A stretch of 64,000 nucleotides of DNA from Punica granatum. Taxonomy: Eukaryota > Streptophyta > Magnoliopsida > Myrtales > Lythraceae. The translations under genes and the position numbers were made by a program. This document shows, piece by piece, positions 1 through 11,534 of this stretch. The DNA lies in contig NC_045131.1 of the NCBI RefSeq assembly GCF_007655135.1, positions 20,072,001-20,136,000 of the forward strand. Reading direction: 5' to 3'. The notes below the pieces were generated by a model. That model was not told the DNA's origin, made no database searches, and saw only the letters and a program-made list of their open reading frames with translations. Within the stretch, counting starts at the first letter, position 1. Each line of letters opens with the position of its first letter.

Positions 1-777
1 AGGCAAACCCGAGAGCTCTTTTGCTTATTTCGGGTCGGGAAGGTCTTCCGAGGGTCGATCCAAACGTTTCCCGACATACTAACATGTTAATCGACGATAA
101 ACATGCATGATATAATGTAAAAGTGCATAAAAATGAAGTCTTGCAAGTGAACATGCTTTGTGCACCATATAACTCCATGAACATGCAATAAATGTAAAAA
201 GCCCTAACTCCTTTAAGTCAAGAATGATTTACCTAGTCTCGGGATACGATGAAAGAGTCGGGAAAGTGTTCGAGAGTTGGGTGACTCGGTAGAACGCTTG
301 GAAGGATGCTCGGGTGTAAAGGATGCACGTTCGAGTGTGCACGGACGTCGGGCGGGCGGGCAAGCACGCGGGGGCATGCGCGGGCGCGCGGCTGTGCACC
401 CGTACGCGCGGGAGCGTGCGGCTACGGGTGCACTGTTCACCCGAGAGCACGATCTTCACCCGAAATGAGGAAATCAACCTGAAATGATGAGCAAATGACT
501 TTAAACCAAAAATCTAAGTTCATAAATGAACTCCTTGGGTCCAAAACATGTGGTCCATGGAGTTTGAGAATTTTTGAACTTAAGTCGGGATGATGAACAT
601 CGGCTTCCGACTTAAGAAACTCAAAGCTTTCTTCGAGTTTTCTTCGGTTTTTCTCTCTTGGTTTTGAAACGTTGAAGCTTGCTGGTTTTGGTTTATGGAG
701 TTGAGAACTTTTCTTGAGAGAGAAAGCTTGGAGAGAGCGTGCAAGAGGAGAAGTGATTAGGTTAATCACTTTGGGGC

Positions 778-788
778 TATTTATAGGC
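778..788 (-). promoter_or_regulatory. LTR TATA box (CCTATAAATAG on minus strand)
   Basis: On the minus strand this reads CCTATAAATAG, a good plant TATA box. A pyrimidine-rich tract follows downstream (toward lower coordinates), as in plant core promoters. It sits about 1.4 kb from the LTR start once the solo LTR is removed, so transcription of the M-type element would start near 750. Confidence 0.65.
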
Positions 789-1053
789 AAAACTAATGGG
801 CAATTAAGCCAAAGCAAGTGCTCTTAACCCCTGTGCTTAGCAAATTTTGGCCACGTAATGAGGATGAGGATGAATGTGAGCTAAGTATCCTTCATGTGGA
901 AGAGCCAAAAGCATTAATGAGCATTGACGAAGGATTGAGTGCTATTTTCAAACTTCTTGGATATTTTCATGCAAGAGTGCAAGTTGGCTTCTTGCATTGA
1001 AGAAGAAGAAGAAGCTTCTAGAGCAAAGGGTGACTCATCTTGGGCATCCCGTC

Positions 1054-1058
1054 GGTCC
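1054..1058. repeat. Target-site duplication GGTCC, left copy
   Basis: GGTCC immediately precedes the TGTTAGC start of the solo LTR and is repeated exactly at 6383-6387. In the uninterrupted LTRs the corresponding sequence is 'cgtgggtcccacgg', so it is the pre-insertion target. Confidence 0.95.
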
Positions 1059-2381
1059 TGTTAGCACCCCATTTTGGCCCACCGGCTTCCCATGCGAGGA
1101 TCCCCGACCGAAGCCCGGGGCACTACTCATCACCCGGCAACCGGAAGCCAATAGGCGGGCACGAGGTCATGAACAATAAGAGAAGAGCACGATCCACTAA
1201 GAAAGGCGGAAGAGAGCAGTCAGAAGAACAGACGAACGAGGAATCCCGAAAACGACAGAGCTGGCACTGTGGCACTATTCATCACCGAGCCACCGAAGCA
1301 CCGAAAGGTGCCCAATATGGGGCTTCAAAAATCCCCCTCAGTGCCAAAGTGACCAACGAGACGTCCGGGCGCATTTCCGGGGCATCCTGCTTAAGCCGGG
1401 ACACCCCGATCCCCCACGGACGCCTTTTCTGACAGAGCTCCCGGGGTTCGCTCCACTGACAAGCAAACGGCCCCTCAAAACGGGCCTACAGGCACCCAGG
1501 GACCACCAGGGCCGGGGAACAAGCTTCAGACAACCTTCTAGAACTCGGCTCGGTCTCCCGAAGTACGTTTCAGTGGTCGCGAACGCCTCCCGGCGAGCCT
1601 TTGGGTATTTCCACGGAAAGCAGAGACCACAACGATCTCTGAGTACCTCACAATAATCCCCAAGCACCTCAAGGAATTCAGGGCACACTGAGAAAATCCC
1701 GATCAAAGTCCCTAGGTCCTCCCGGGCCAACGGTCCCCGACCGAGGACGACGGGCCAACGATCCCCCACGGGGCAAAAGGATCGCCAAAACGAATGCAGG
1801 CATGCACAAAGAACAATCGGGGATCGAGGGACGCTAAACTCCACTCCGAACGTCCGAACAGGGCAAAACCGACTCCCGAGGCGCCAAGTCGCCCGAACGT
1901 CCGTCCATATGACGCATGGCGATATTAGGCTCATTCAAATCCTCGTCATTCAAGCATTCCAAATCCATAATTTAATTGGACACCGGAGATCGGACGCGCG
2001 CTCAATCAAGTCTCAAGTATTTTCCGGCTTTTCTCTCAACTGAATGGGACCCACAGCTCAGCCAAGCCAAGCCATCAAGCCGCGGCTCAACCCCAAGCCA
2101 CGGCTCAACCCTCGGCTCCGATTGGACAGCCCCAAGCCGCGGCTTCCCCCTCCATGGCCGGCGGCTCCACCTCCCAAGACACTCCCTCCACCACACAATT
2201 CAAATTTCCCTCACTTCTTTCACTTCTTCTTACACATCCATCACACTCATCACTCTCCTTTGCCTTTCCCCACACTCAACATGACATCTACCCCTCCCTA
2301 ATCCCCTTGGAATTTTCGGCAGCCCCCTAAGCATGCCCTAACCCCACTTAACTTTGCTCAATTGCATCATTAAGCTTCCCT

Positions 2382-2388
2382 TTATAAG
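2382..2388 (+). promoter_or_regulatory. LTR TATA box (TTATAAG)
   Basis: TTTATAAGCC is followed by a long C/T-rich stretch (2395-2480), the usual plant arrangement of TATA box and pyrimidine patch. The same place in the solo LTR at 31156 reads CTATAAAGCC, supporting its role as the LTR core promoter. Confidence 0.6.
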
Positions 2389-3605
2389 CCCTTTCACCAT
2401 TAAGCCTAATCACTTCTCCATTCTCCTTCTCTCTCAAGCCAATCTCTCTCCAAAAACCTCTCAAGCTCCAGCCCTTTCCCTCACTTTCGTTCAGCCCGTG
2501 CCAAGGCCGAAACCAGCTAAAACCGCCGGAAAACCACCCGGTATTCCTGTAACCACCCGACCCGACTTAAGCCAAAAATCATCAAACTTCCTAGCCTACA
2601 TATTTCCCACCCCCTAAGTCCATTTCCGGGCTTAGATTTTCGATTTGAGGCCTCCAACACCCCGTTCCAGCCGTGAGAACTTTCAGGTCCCGAGACTTCC
2701 CTAGCCGCGCACACCGAGCAAGCCACGTGCCATTTCTTCCCACGACTTCGGCGAGTCGTGCCTTCACGGTCAAAGGGTTCCTCACAACACTCACTCTCCC
2801 CCGTGAAGAGGTGGCCACGGTCCGAGGGCCGATCAACCGTGCACAACTGCCATTCACCCGTTTCTCTCTAACCGGGTTTTCCTCATTTTTACCAGGTTTT
2901 CTCTCACATTTTCGGGTTTGTTCAAGCCTTGGCACGCTCGGGTCTGCCCATGGTCGTGTAGATCCGCCTCTTAGGAGTCCAACGAGCCCGACCTCTCACC
3001 GTGCCGTGCCCGGAGCAAGCGTGCCGACTTGTTTTTCCCCGACTGGCCGCGGCTGTCTTCCACCCGGGTCACCCACCCGTGACTTCAAACCGAGTCTAGC
3101 GACTCCCACGGCCACGTCCCCGACTCTTCTCCTCGCGCACCGAGGCTAGGTAACATCTCTTAACGACTTAGAGGAGCTTGGATCTTTGATATTTGTTTAC
3201 ATGTAACGTTAATATAACTTAAAGTGGTCGGAAAGCATGAAAGTTCTTTTTTTTTATTTTTTTGGATCCACGCCTCCCATGCATTTTCATGCAACGTGTG
3301 TGCCTTATGTCTACTTGTATGATCGTGCCGTGTCCATATGAGGTGTGAGCTTGCGTGCCATGGTGGAAAGGGGCTCGGTTCCGCACGGGTGAGGTCCCCT
3401 TGGCCACGGTCAAGCCACGAGACTCACGGTTTAGTCTCTAGGGAGAGGCCCGTGAGCCCCTTGGCTTGCCCGGGGCTAGGGTGTTCTCTCCTTTCCCGAA
3501 AAGAGTTGGTTCCCACATCTCCTTACCGTTAATCTCATGTAGCATGATGGCATGGCGGGAAAAGACCCGAATCGGGGCCGGAGAAACTCTCCCGACCCGC
3601 GTGAG

Positions 3606-3657
3606 CCATGGAAGCTCACGGCCTTCCTTGAAGGAACATGGCCGAGAGCTTCCTTGG
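3606..3657. other. Imperfect inverted repeat in LTR R-U5
   Basis: The left arm (3606-3623, CCATGGAAGCTCACGGCC) pairs with the right arm (3640-3657, GGCCGAGAGCTTCCTTGG) at 16 of 18 positions. It lies downstream of the TATA box, so it would be in the element's RNA. Related arms recur at 3883-3934 and in the other P-type LTRs. Confidence 0.6.
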
Positions 3658-3882
3658 ACCACACGAGTCCGGGAAGTTTTCTTCCACCCCGAGTCAGGCC
3701 GATTCCCGTGTTTTCCTTCTTTGCGTTATTAGTTGAATCGATGTCGTAACGTGTTTCCATTCAAACGTGCCGTTCGTGTGTTTTTGTATAATTTTATGCG
3801 ATCGTGACCATGGCTAAATGTGATTAAAGGAGGGGAATAATACGGGATCAAGGGAGAAGAGCTCGAGAAGGGCTCGGCCATG

Positions 3883-3934
3883 CCAAGGAGCTCACGGCCA
3901 TCCCCTTTGCAATAGGGGCCGTGAGGCTCCTTGG
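3883..3934. other. Strong inverted repeat in LTR R-U5
   Basis: The left arm CCAAGGAGCTCACGGCC (3883-3899) and right arm GGCCGTGAGGCTCCTTGG (3917-3934) pair along 17 bp with one bulged base. An ATCCCC/GGGG pairing extends the stem inward. It would form a stable hairpin in the LTR transcript. Confidence 0.7.
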
Positions 3935-6264
3935 TGTGGCCGAAGCCTGCAAGCTCCCCTTTCCTCGAAGCCGCATGATTCCCGCACACCACCCTTGATC
4001 CTATTGTGAAATTGGATAAGATTGTTCGTGGATTTCGTGAACATGATGCTTTGGATGTCTTGTGTGTTTATTCGCGTAAATCGGTGTTATGATAATGTCA
4101 ATCTAATGAAACGTTCGTTATCTTTATGCGTATGTCGTTCTTTGCATGCAAGGGCCGATTAGGAACGACGTGAAAGACCCACCGAAACTCGAATCGGGTC
4201 AAGGAGTATTCGGCCATTCATCCTTGAGAGGTGGCCGAATCATCCGTGACCTCCTTGGAGCCTCGGTTGGTCTCTTCGTTGTTCCGAAATCGATCCTTGG
4301 AATTGTTCGTGATTACGCCTCCTTTTATTCGTTGTCTACACGTTCATTACTCATTAGACATGTTAGACCCGGATACTTCCCGTTAAAACCGTAACCGCAA
4401 CGTGAAAAAAATAATCACCGAAGAATCTCACAAATGGGCAAACGGGACGTCTCATTCGGTTAATTAAATCATTTGGATTAAATAATGGGACAAATCAAAT
4501 ATTAATTCGTAAACGCATCGATGATTCACGGAACGACGTGAATGCCCTTTTCCCTTAAAAAAATTCACAATTTCAAAATACCGAATCGCGTAACACGAAT
4601 ATAATTGATGTCTAGGGAGTACTCATGTGCCATGACTCGAGTCCGGGCCCAATTTGAGGCGGCCCGAGTCAGGGCACGAGAGTCCTTCTTAGACTCCTTC
4701 GTGTGACATGATCTCCGATTTATGCACGAACATCGCAATTTTATCACCCAAGGGCATGACCGTCATTCCTTGATTCACCGATACCCTAGGCGTTAGGAAG
4801 TCGGAAACACCTCGATCTATGGACGGAAAAGGGCTACCCGTTCGGGTACGAGTCTCATTCGCACGGCCTATTCTGTCCACTTTCGGTGTTTCTATCTCCC
4901 TAGTGTAGATTCGGTGGGAAGCATTTCATTTCAGGTGCAAAACACGAACAACCGGATTAATCGTACATTCGGCCTAATCGAACCTTAGATAATGGATAGT
5001 TGGGATAATAGATCCCAATCTAGAGTCAAAATACGAGTTTGGCTAATTCGGTGAAATCGCAGTGACACTTAACTAAATGAGAGTCTTAAAACGAATACAC
5101 ACATGTAACCGGCTTAGAACCCCATTCCAATCCGTCATTTACGCTTGCCTAGGATAGATACATTGTTTGCTAACCAACCCCGGCTAATAACTGATTAAAT
5201 CACGTACATTTGGCCTAATACACAATTCGTTTGTATTCACTAACACTTATCAGTTGTTGTCAGTTGCTTTCTATATTGTGTCAGTTATATCAATTTTCTT
5301 CTGTTTTATTCTTGCTTTTTGATGATTTATTGCGGTTCGAGCCCGAACCCATAGGTTACGTGTTGCACGGGGTCCAACGCCCCAAATCACCAAACATGAG
5401 GTCCAACGCCTCTTAATTCACCGAGCGCGTGCAACCCGAGTGCGGAATGGGATCTAGCCTCGAGTCGCCATCACACTCCAAATATGGCCTATGTGGAAGG
5501 AAATTTGGATTGGATGTGTGAAACGTGTTTAGATATCACCCGGGAGCTCGATCGGTCCAACGGTTACAGTGGGAACTAATCGGTTCTCCTGCAAACCGTC
5601 GGTTCGATTGGACTCGACCCCCGGCTCTTTGAGCCCGCGTTGCGTTAATTTATTTATCGGTCATTCAAAACACACGGTGAGCCGGAGCGGAATATTGGCC
5701 CAATGCAAATCGATCGGGATCCATTTACTTATTCAGTTGCACTTTGTAATTATTCGAGAGAACATCGTAAGGATATTATTTGTATAATCATTCACTTGTA
5801 AGGATCCCCGATCGGTGAGCGAGAGGTCCGAGTGTCGAATCGGTCAAGTTGGTCTGTTATCACCAAGAGATGAGTAAGCTCGAATACTCGCGGTCTCGGT
5901 TCGCGCAGGGAATCGACCATCACGGTTCGATGAACTGTAACGCTAAGATAGTGAACCGATTCCTCGATGCACAAGCCTACTCATCTTTCGGACTCTTGGC
6001 CCAACTTGATCATTCATCGAATTTACGGTGTCAAAACGGGCGAGTTGAGCGCAACTCTAAATCACGCGGTAAATAAACAAAATGGCAAGCCTAGCAAGCT
6101 AGAGTACCGAAAGGGCGTGCGGGATATAGGCCCGCACGTAATAGAACCCCCGAATTCGGAATTTCCGGTTCCGTACGACCATTGCCTTAGCATTTAGGTG
6201 TACCCCGTACCCCTAGACCCGGGTAACTTGCCGGCCCTCGACCTTCAGGTCGTAAAATGGCGAG

Positions 6265-6274
6265 TGGCGACTCC
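6265..6274 (+). other. PBS-like motif TGGCGACTCC inside U5
   Basis: These ten bases are identical to the first ten of the tRNA-Arg primer-binding site and lie 108 bp before the LTR end. The same motif is at 36073, 37891 and, on the minus strand, 8012-8021 and 24339-24348, so it is a conserved part of both LTR types. Confidence 0.6.
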
Positions 6275-6382
6275 TTCTCACGTGCGTTCGTCGCGCGTCC
6301 CCGGGAAGGTGGATACTTCCAAGCCGCGTTTGCTTAGGCGCGCGCATGCGTGCCCCGACGAGATGAAATTCGGGTGCGCACA

Positions 6383-6387
6383 GGTCC
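6383..6387. repeat. Target-site duplication GGTCC, right copy
   Basis: Exact match to 1054-1058, directly after the terminal CA of the solo LTR. Confidence 0.95.
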
Positions 6388-7487
6388 CATGACCGAAGAG
6401 GAGAAACCGAGAAAAAGTTCGGGTCTCGATTGATCGCGCATTCGAAATTTTGTGGGCACTTAACCCTTAAGCCGGTGAATGCAAATATGGAGCCGGAGAT
6501 GTCCTAGGAGGCTGAAACTAGATTTCTCAGATTGCTTTCCGAATTTCTTGGGCGATCCGGAGATCACTATGATCTCTGTTTGTCGAGATTGGGCCTCTAA
6601 GGATATGAAAAGTGCATCTGAGACCCTTAAAGCACTGCTCAAGGGATCTAGATGAGTTGTGTGATTCATTCCGGCGATTCCACATTGTGTAAGGTAAGCA
6701 TCCGGCGTCAAGTTTCCCCAAAGAGGACCTCCGGATATGGATTTTCACTGAAAATGGCCTTTTGTGCTCCTTGGAGGTTACTCGGGAAATTGTGAAGGGT
6801 TTTGTTGTCTGATTTGCCCAATTGTGTCTGTCCGCTGGAGTTTCCAAGGCAATATAGGGTCAACCTCGTTTGCCGTTATTCCATCAGACCAGTCTCTGGT
6901 TATGCTCTTCCGATAATGGGTATGCCCGTTTTGTCGTTCATAAGTCATTCAGGGTGTCTGTATGGCTTCCAAAAGACAATCTGAAACACTGCTCGTGCTC
7001 TGTATGATTGTGGGGGCATGGCCGCATCTGATATTTGGAATTAACTTTTCTCCGAGAAACCGGCATTTTTGGACTTCCACTGAAAAGTTATCTGTATACA
7101 GAAAGTTGTTCTATATAGAGCAGATGATTTGCGAAATGCGTTTGAAGACACTTTTCATCTGTTTGGTATCGATGTGGAATTTTGAAGTCCAATATTGGGT
7201 ATCTTCCGACGGTCAAGCGAACTATCGGAAAATAGGCTTGTCCGTGTGATATACTGAAAATGCCGGTTTTGGATGTTGTTGAGCTCTTTAGTCGCTCTGT
7301 TGCCTTTTGGTGACCCTTGGAGTCTTTATGTTACTTGCGCATGTCATCCACTTGATTTGGCTAACTTGAGGATGAATAGTGATTTATTGCTCTGTCGAGC
7401 CTTTTTCTGTATCGATGCTTAAGTCAAGGCCTGAATCATTCCTGATATGCCTTGTATGAACCAGTGAGCCAAAATGGGGTGCTGACA
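6383..7487 (-). mobile_element. M-type LTR, right part (minus strand)
   Basis: This continues the LTR of 1-1058 after the solo LTR insertion. It aligns with 11800-13138 and ends, read on the plus strand, with ATGGGGTGCTGACA, the inverted sense start TGTCAGCACC. The base changes relative to the two LTRs of the complete element are far more numerous, so this copy is older. Confidence 0.87.
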
Positions 7488-7489
7488 TT

Positions 7490-7687
7490 GTTTTTGGAGA
7501 TATCCGTGATAGAATGGACCGGCAAGATCAACGAATTGATCAAATGCAGAGGGAGCAACCCAGGCAGCATGTGCAAGTTCCCAATGCAAGGAGACTAATT
7601 CGCTAGTCACCGAATCCTCACGATGAAGAAGATGAAGATTATGAGGAAGATTATGAAATTGCATCCGTGGGAAGTGTAAGGAGTTAG
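7490..7687 (+). pseudogene. Decayed gag-like fragment
   Basis: One frame reads as a charged, coiled-coil-like segment (residues DRMDRQDQRIDQMQREQ), then a basic stretch and an acidic run (DEEDEDYEEDYE). This composition resembles the N-terminal part of Gag in other Ty3/gypsy lineages such as chromoviruses. The frame is broken by TAG at 7604-7606 and ends at TAG 7685-7687. No nucleocapsid or polymerase follows. I infer a scrap of an older, different retrotransposon; the lineage is uncertain. Confidence 0.45.
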
Positions 7688-7894
7688 GAATGAGGGGCGA
7701 AGACTATTCTGGTATTTTGGTGAGATCTTCTCCTTTGCTCTTCATTGAACTCCTTCAAACGAACAAGTGTGACAGCTTGTGATTGTTTGGTACACTTTGA
7801 TATTGTTGGTTCTTGTTTATCTATAAACAACGGGTCAATAATCGTTGTCTTGATATTGTTGGTTCTTGTTTCTCTATAAACAACGGGTCAATAA
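7688..7894. repeat. Older flanking DNA with a 53-bp direct duplication
   Basis: The unit at 7797-7849 is repeated from 7850, with one clear difference (TTTATCTATAAAC versus TTTCTCTATAAAC). The second copy is cut at AATAA by the 16.3-kb element. The lost end is seen beyond that element as TCAT at 24227-24230 (TCGT in copy one). The rest of the stretch has no recognisable gene. Confidence 0.7.
7890..7894. repeat. Target-site duplication AATAA, left copy
   Basis: AATAA directly precedes TGTACGG and is repeated exactly at 24222-24226. Confidence 0.95.
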
Positions 7895-10730
7895 TGTACG
7901 GACCCGAATGTGGACTCTCGTCGGGGCCCGCATCGCGCGCTTTTGGATCGCGCGGCTTGGTCGGAACGTCCACCTTCCCGCGGGGGCGCGCGTCGGACAC
8001 GCGTGAGAGAAGGAGTCGCCACTTATCATTTTACGACCCGAAGGTCGAGGGCGGATAAGTTACCCAGGTCTAGGGGTATGGAACACCTAGTTGTTGTTAA
8101 GGCATTGGTCTGTACGGAACCGGAAAGTCCGTGTTCGGGGGTTCATGTTACGTGCGGGCCTATATCCCGCACGCCCTTTCGGTACTCTGGTTTGCTAGGC
8201 TTGCATGTTTTATTATTTACCGCGTGGATTAAGTTGCGCTCAGCTCGCACGTTTTGACACCGTAAACTCGATGAATTAAACGATGTCGGTTGAGAAGCCA
8301 AGAGAGAAGTAAATCTGTGTGTCAGGGAATTGGTTCACAATCTTGCGTTACAATTCATCGAACCATGGAGGTTGAATCCCTGCGTGAACCAAAACCGCGA
8401 GATCTTGGATTTACTTGTGTCTGGGCAAGCATTAGACCGATTCGATTAATTCGACTCTCGGACCGTTCGCTCACCGACTGGAATTCTTACAGAATAAATG
8501 TACAAAATAAAATCCTTACAATGCTCTCGAAAACAATAAATACAAATTACAAAAGGGTCGAATTCCAGTCGTTTTGCGTTCGGTTATTATTCCACTCTAA
8601 CTCACCGTGAGTTTAGGGAAAAGACCGAAGAACTGAAATTCAATGGACGCTCTCACTGAATAGGGCGTTGGACCCTGTGAGTGTTGATTAGGGTGTTGGA
8701 CCCTGTGCTCGATGATTAGGGCGTTGAACCCTAATATTATTCGGCCTAGGGGTCAGGCCCGACCCGCATGGCAAACAGGTGCAGAAAGATAACAAGCAAC
8801 AGGTTAATAACAGACAAAGTGTTTGTTATTGTCTTGTTTACGTGAATTAACAGATTATTAACCCAGGGGTGTTTTTGCAAGCAAATGCCATATGCTAAAC
8901 AATCAAACATATGCCAATGTTTCAGCATTCGGCTTTGTTTTGAGAACTTGACAAAGAGAGTCAAATCTCAGGTGTGTGAATCGCTTTTACAGTTGTTCTG
9001 TATTGTGACACTGAATTACCACTGAATTAACCAAACTCGTGTTTTGACTCTAGATTTGGAATCTAGAATTCCTCCTAACCATTATCTAGTGTTTGGTTAG
9101 GTCGAGTGAAAGGTTAATCAGCATTTCACAGGTTTTCTGACAAGGATCAACTGTTCTAGTTACCCGAGTCTATGTTAGGATAGCAGAAACTCATCAGTTA
9201 GATAAGAAAAGGCTATGCAGATGAACCTGCACCTGAACAGGTAGCCCGTTCTTATCCCGTACTGTAGTGTTTCTGTTATGCTAACCCTAAGGATGTCGCT
9301 GGATTGTGAAAAGACAATTTTGCCCTCTATTTGAAAATTGTTTTCAGAAAAGGGGAAAGATCGCAGTGCGGGCCACCTCGGCCTGTAGCCGGTGTCGACC
9401 GATTCCCTGGATCATCCAGGGTTGTGCAAGAACCCCAAAAAAGCCAAAGAACCGGTCGATCTGCCCGGAAGTGATCTAGAAAGATCTTCTGTATCTTGAC
9501 CTGAGTTACCTAGAATCAGGTAAAAACTCAAGTTGAGACACAGAAGCCCTTTCCAGACATCCATGCTACATCGGACCGCGCGTTTCGGGTTTTGAAATTG
9601 ATAAGTTTGAAAAGGGCACCAACGTCCTTTGACGACTCGTCGACGCGAGTTATCAATTAATGTCCAATTCGGGTAAACTTTATCAGTGTGAAGTGAGTTT
9701 AATCGTGTGAGCGTCCCGATTAACCAATTTGTGGCATTAATGCTTAAGGGTTGTGCCGAATGCATTAATTGTGAAAACGATTCGCGACTCGACGACCAAG
9801 ACGATTCCATAAGGATCGAGGATAATTTGGTCTAATGACCGAAACTATCCTCATAACCAAATGGACCCGAATGAGTCATCGATACTCGAATCCATGCATG
9901 CTTTGTTTAAAAGAGTCTTTACATGATATTTTAATATGGGAATCGTAAAGACATTGAAGTAAAACTTCACATCATCCGATCAACAAATTAAACTTGAGAT
10001 AAGGAATTCATTCTTGACTCAAGGAAGGCCAAGAAGCCCTCGGCTTCATCTTGTGAAGGGTGGCCGAAGGTTCTCATGGCTCTATCCGAGTCACGAACGA
10101 TTTCCTAATCGTGGTTTAATTATTTCTCGCATGCTCAAACATCGACCGTGATAAATAGCACCCTTTTTTAACAAAAGCCGGCGTTATCACGATTTGTTTA
10201 GCTCATTTAAACATACAAACATTCACAAACGTGTTAACTAAGGAAAAGGATAAAATAACACCGGCTTCATGCATGCAATAATGATAAAACAAACTCGGAA
10301 ATTAACTTGAATAGGCTAAGGAGACCGATCTTAACCCGAAAAGAGCAATTTAAGTCTCAACCCTCTCCTTTAGAGAGTTGGCCGAGAATTAATGTGCCAT
10401 AATCGGGTTGGGATAGTCTTCTTTATGATGATCCAAGCTCTTTTCCGACATGGTAGCAAGTCATAAGATAGTGTACATGCATAATATAACATAAAATTGC
10501 ATAAAAATTAAATCTTGCAAATGAAACATGCATGAAACACCATAATACTCCATAGCCATGCAAAAATATAAAAAGTCCTAACTCCTCTAAGTCGAAAGTG
10601 TTTTACCTAGCCTCGGAATACGAGGAAAGAGTCGGGGAAGTGTTTGAGAGTCGGGTGACTCGGTGGAACCCTTAAAAGGGTATTCGGGTGCAAGGATGGA
10701 CGTGCACGGGCACGGTCGAGCACGGTGACG

Positions 10731-11204
10731 GGAGCTAGTGGGCACGGACGTGCGCTGGTGACGGGCGCGGGCGTGCGCTGGTGACGGGCGCGGGCGTGCG
10801 CTGATGACGGGCGCGGCGTGCGCTGGTGACGGGCGCGGCGTGCGCGGGTGACGGGCGCGGGCGTGCGCTGGTGACGGGCGCTGGCGTGCGCGGTGATGGG
10901 CGCGGCGTGCGCGGGTGACGGGCGCTGGCGTGCGCGGGTGATGGGCGCGGCGTGCGCGGGTGACGGGCGCGGGCGTGCGCTGGTGCGGGCGCGGGCGTGC
11001 GCGGGTGACGCCTGGTGACGATGGGCGCGGCGTGCGCTGGTGACGGGCGCGGGCGTGCGCGGGTGACGGGCGCGGGCGTGCGCGGATGACGGGCGCGGCG
11101 TGCGCGGGTGACGGGCGCGGGCGTGCGCGGGTGACGCCTGGCTGCGGATGCTGGCTGCGCTTGGTGACGCCTGGCTGCGCTCGGTGACGCCTGGTGACGG
11201 GCAC
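10731..11204. repeat. GC-rich minisatellite in the LTR
   Basis: About 20 units of 20-24 bp built on GTGACGGGCGCGGGCGTGCG, with CTG/CGG variants. It lies upstream of the minus-strand TATA box, so it is in U3. The partner LTR holds the same array (21839-22287) but is 23 bp shorter, one unit. Long open frames across it on the minus strand (HPRTPAPVT-like) are a by-product of composition. Confidence 0.9.
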
Positions 11205-11526
11205 TGTTCACCCGAGAGCTCCAACTTCACCCGAAATGATCCAAAATGATAAGCAAACGACTCCAAACTAAAAAACTGGGTTCAGAAATGGAATCCTTGG
11301 GTCCGAAACATGTCGTCTATGAAGTTTGAAGAATTTTGGATATAAGTCGGAATAGTGCCCGCTATGGATCCCGACCTAAACTCCAAAGCTATTTGGCTTG
11401 ATTCTTGATTTTCATGAAGTTCCTTGCTTGCTGCTGGTTCCTAAGGAGTTGAGAGCATTTTCTAGAGGGAGAAACTAGCAAGATGAGGTGTGCTTCATGA
11501 ATCATTAGCTTAATCACAAATAGGCA

Positions 11527-11534
11527 ATATATAT
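11527..11534 (-). promoter_or_regulatory. LTR TATA box (ATATATAT)
   Basis: The minus strand reads CACATATATATTGCC, about 1.6 kb from the LTR start, in the same relative place as the TATA boxes at 778-788 and 51383-51390 of related LTRs. Confidence 0.6.

Larger units (their letters stand above)
1..1058 (-). mobile_element. M-type LTR, left part (minus strand)
   Basis: This is the left portion of a minus-strand Tat-type LTR whose outer end lies before the window. It lines up by eye with 10360-11800 of the complete element's LTR: the same A/T-rich stretch, a 'cctaactcct..taagtc' motif, a GC-rich block near 330-440 and a 'gatgaggatgaatgt' motif near 860. It is interrupted at 1058 by a solo LTR and resumes at 6383. 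No coding region is supported. Confidence 0.85.
1059..6382 (+). mobile_element. Solo P-type LTR, plus strand (5.3 kb)
   Basis: The element begins TGTTAGCACCCCATTTTGG and ends GGGTGCGCACA, with the TG..CA termini of an LTR. It is flanked by perfect GGTCC duplications. No PBS, polypurine tract or internal coding region lies inside, so it is a solo LTR left by recombination between the two LTRs of a former element. It matches the LTRs at 27958, 31156 and 60712 along its length. U3 is about 1.3 kb, followed by a TATA box near 2383 and a very long R-U5 of about 4 kb. It is inserted into an older M-type LTR. Confidence 0.93.

Noticed and set aside
8290..8610. 106-residue open frame repeated at 19398 and 48104
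   Set aside because: It is antisense within M-type LTR copies, is shortened in the copy at 26984, and resembles no known protein; the repetition only reflects LTR duplication.
10587..11266. Long minus-strand frames over the GC minisatellite (about 200 residues)
   Set aside because: All three minus frames are open because of GC-rich repeat composition; copy-number changes shift the frame between the two LTRs.
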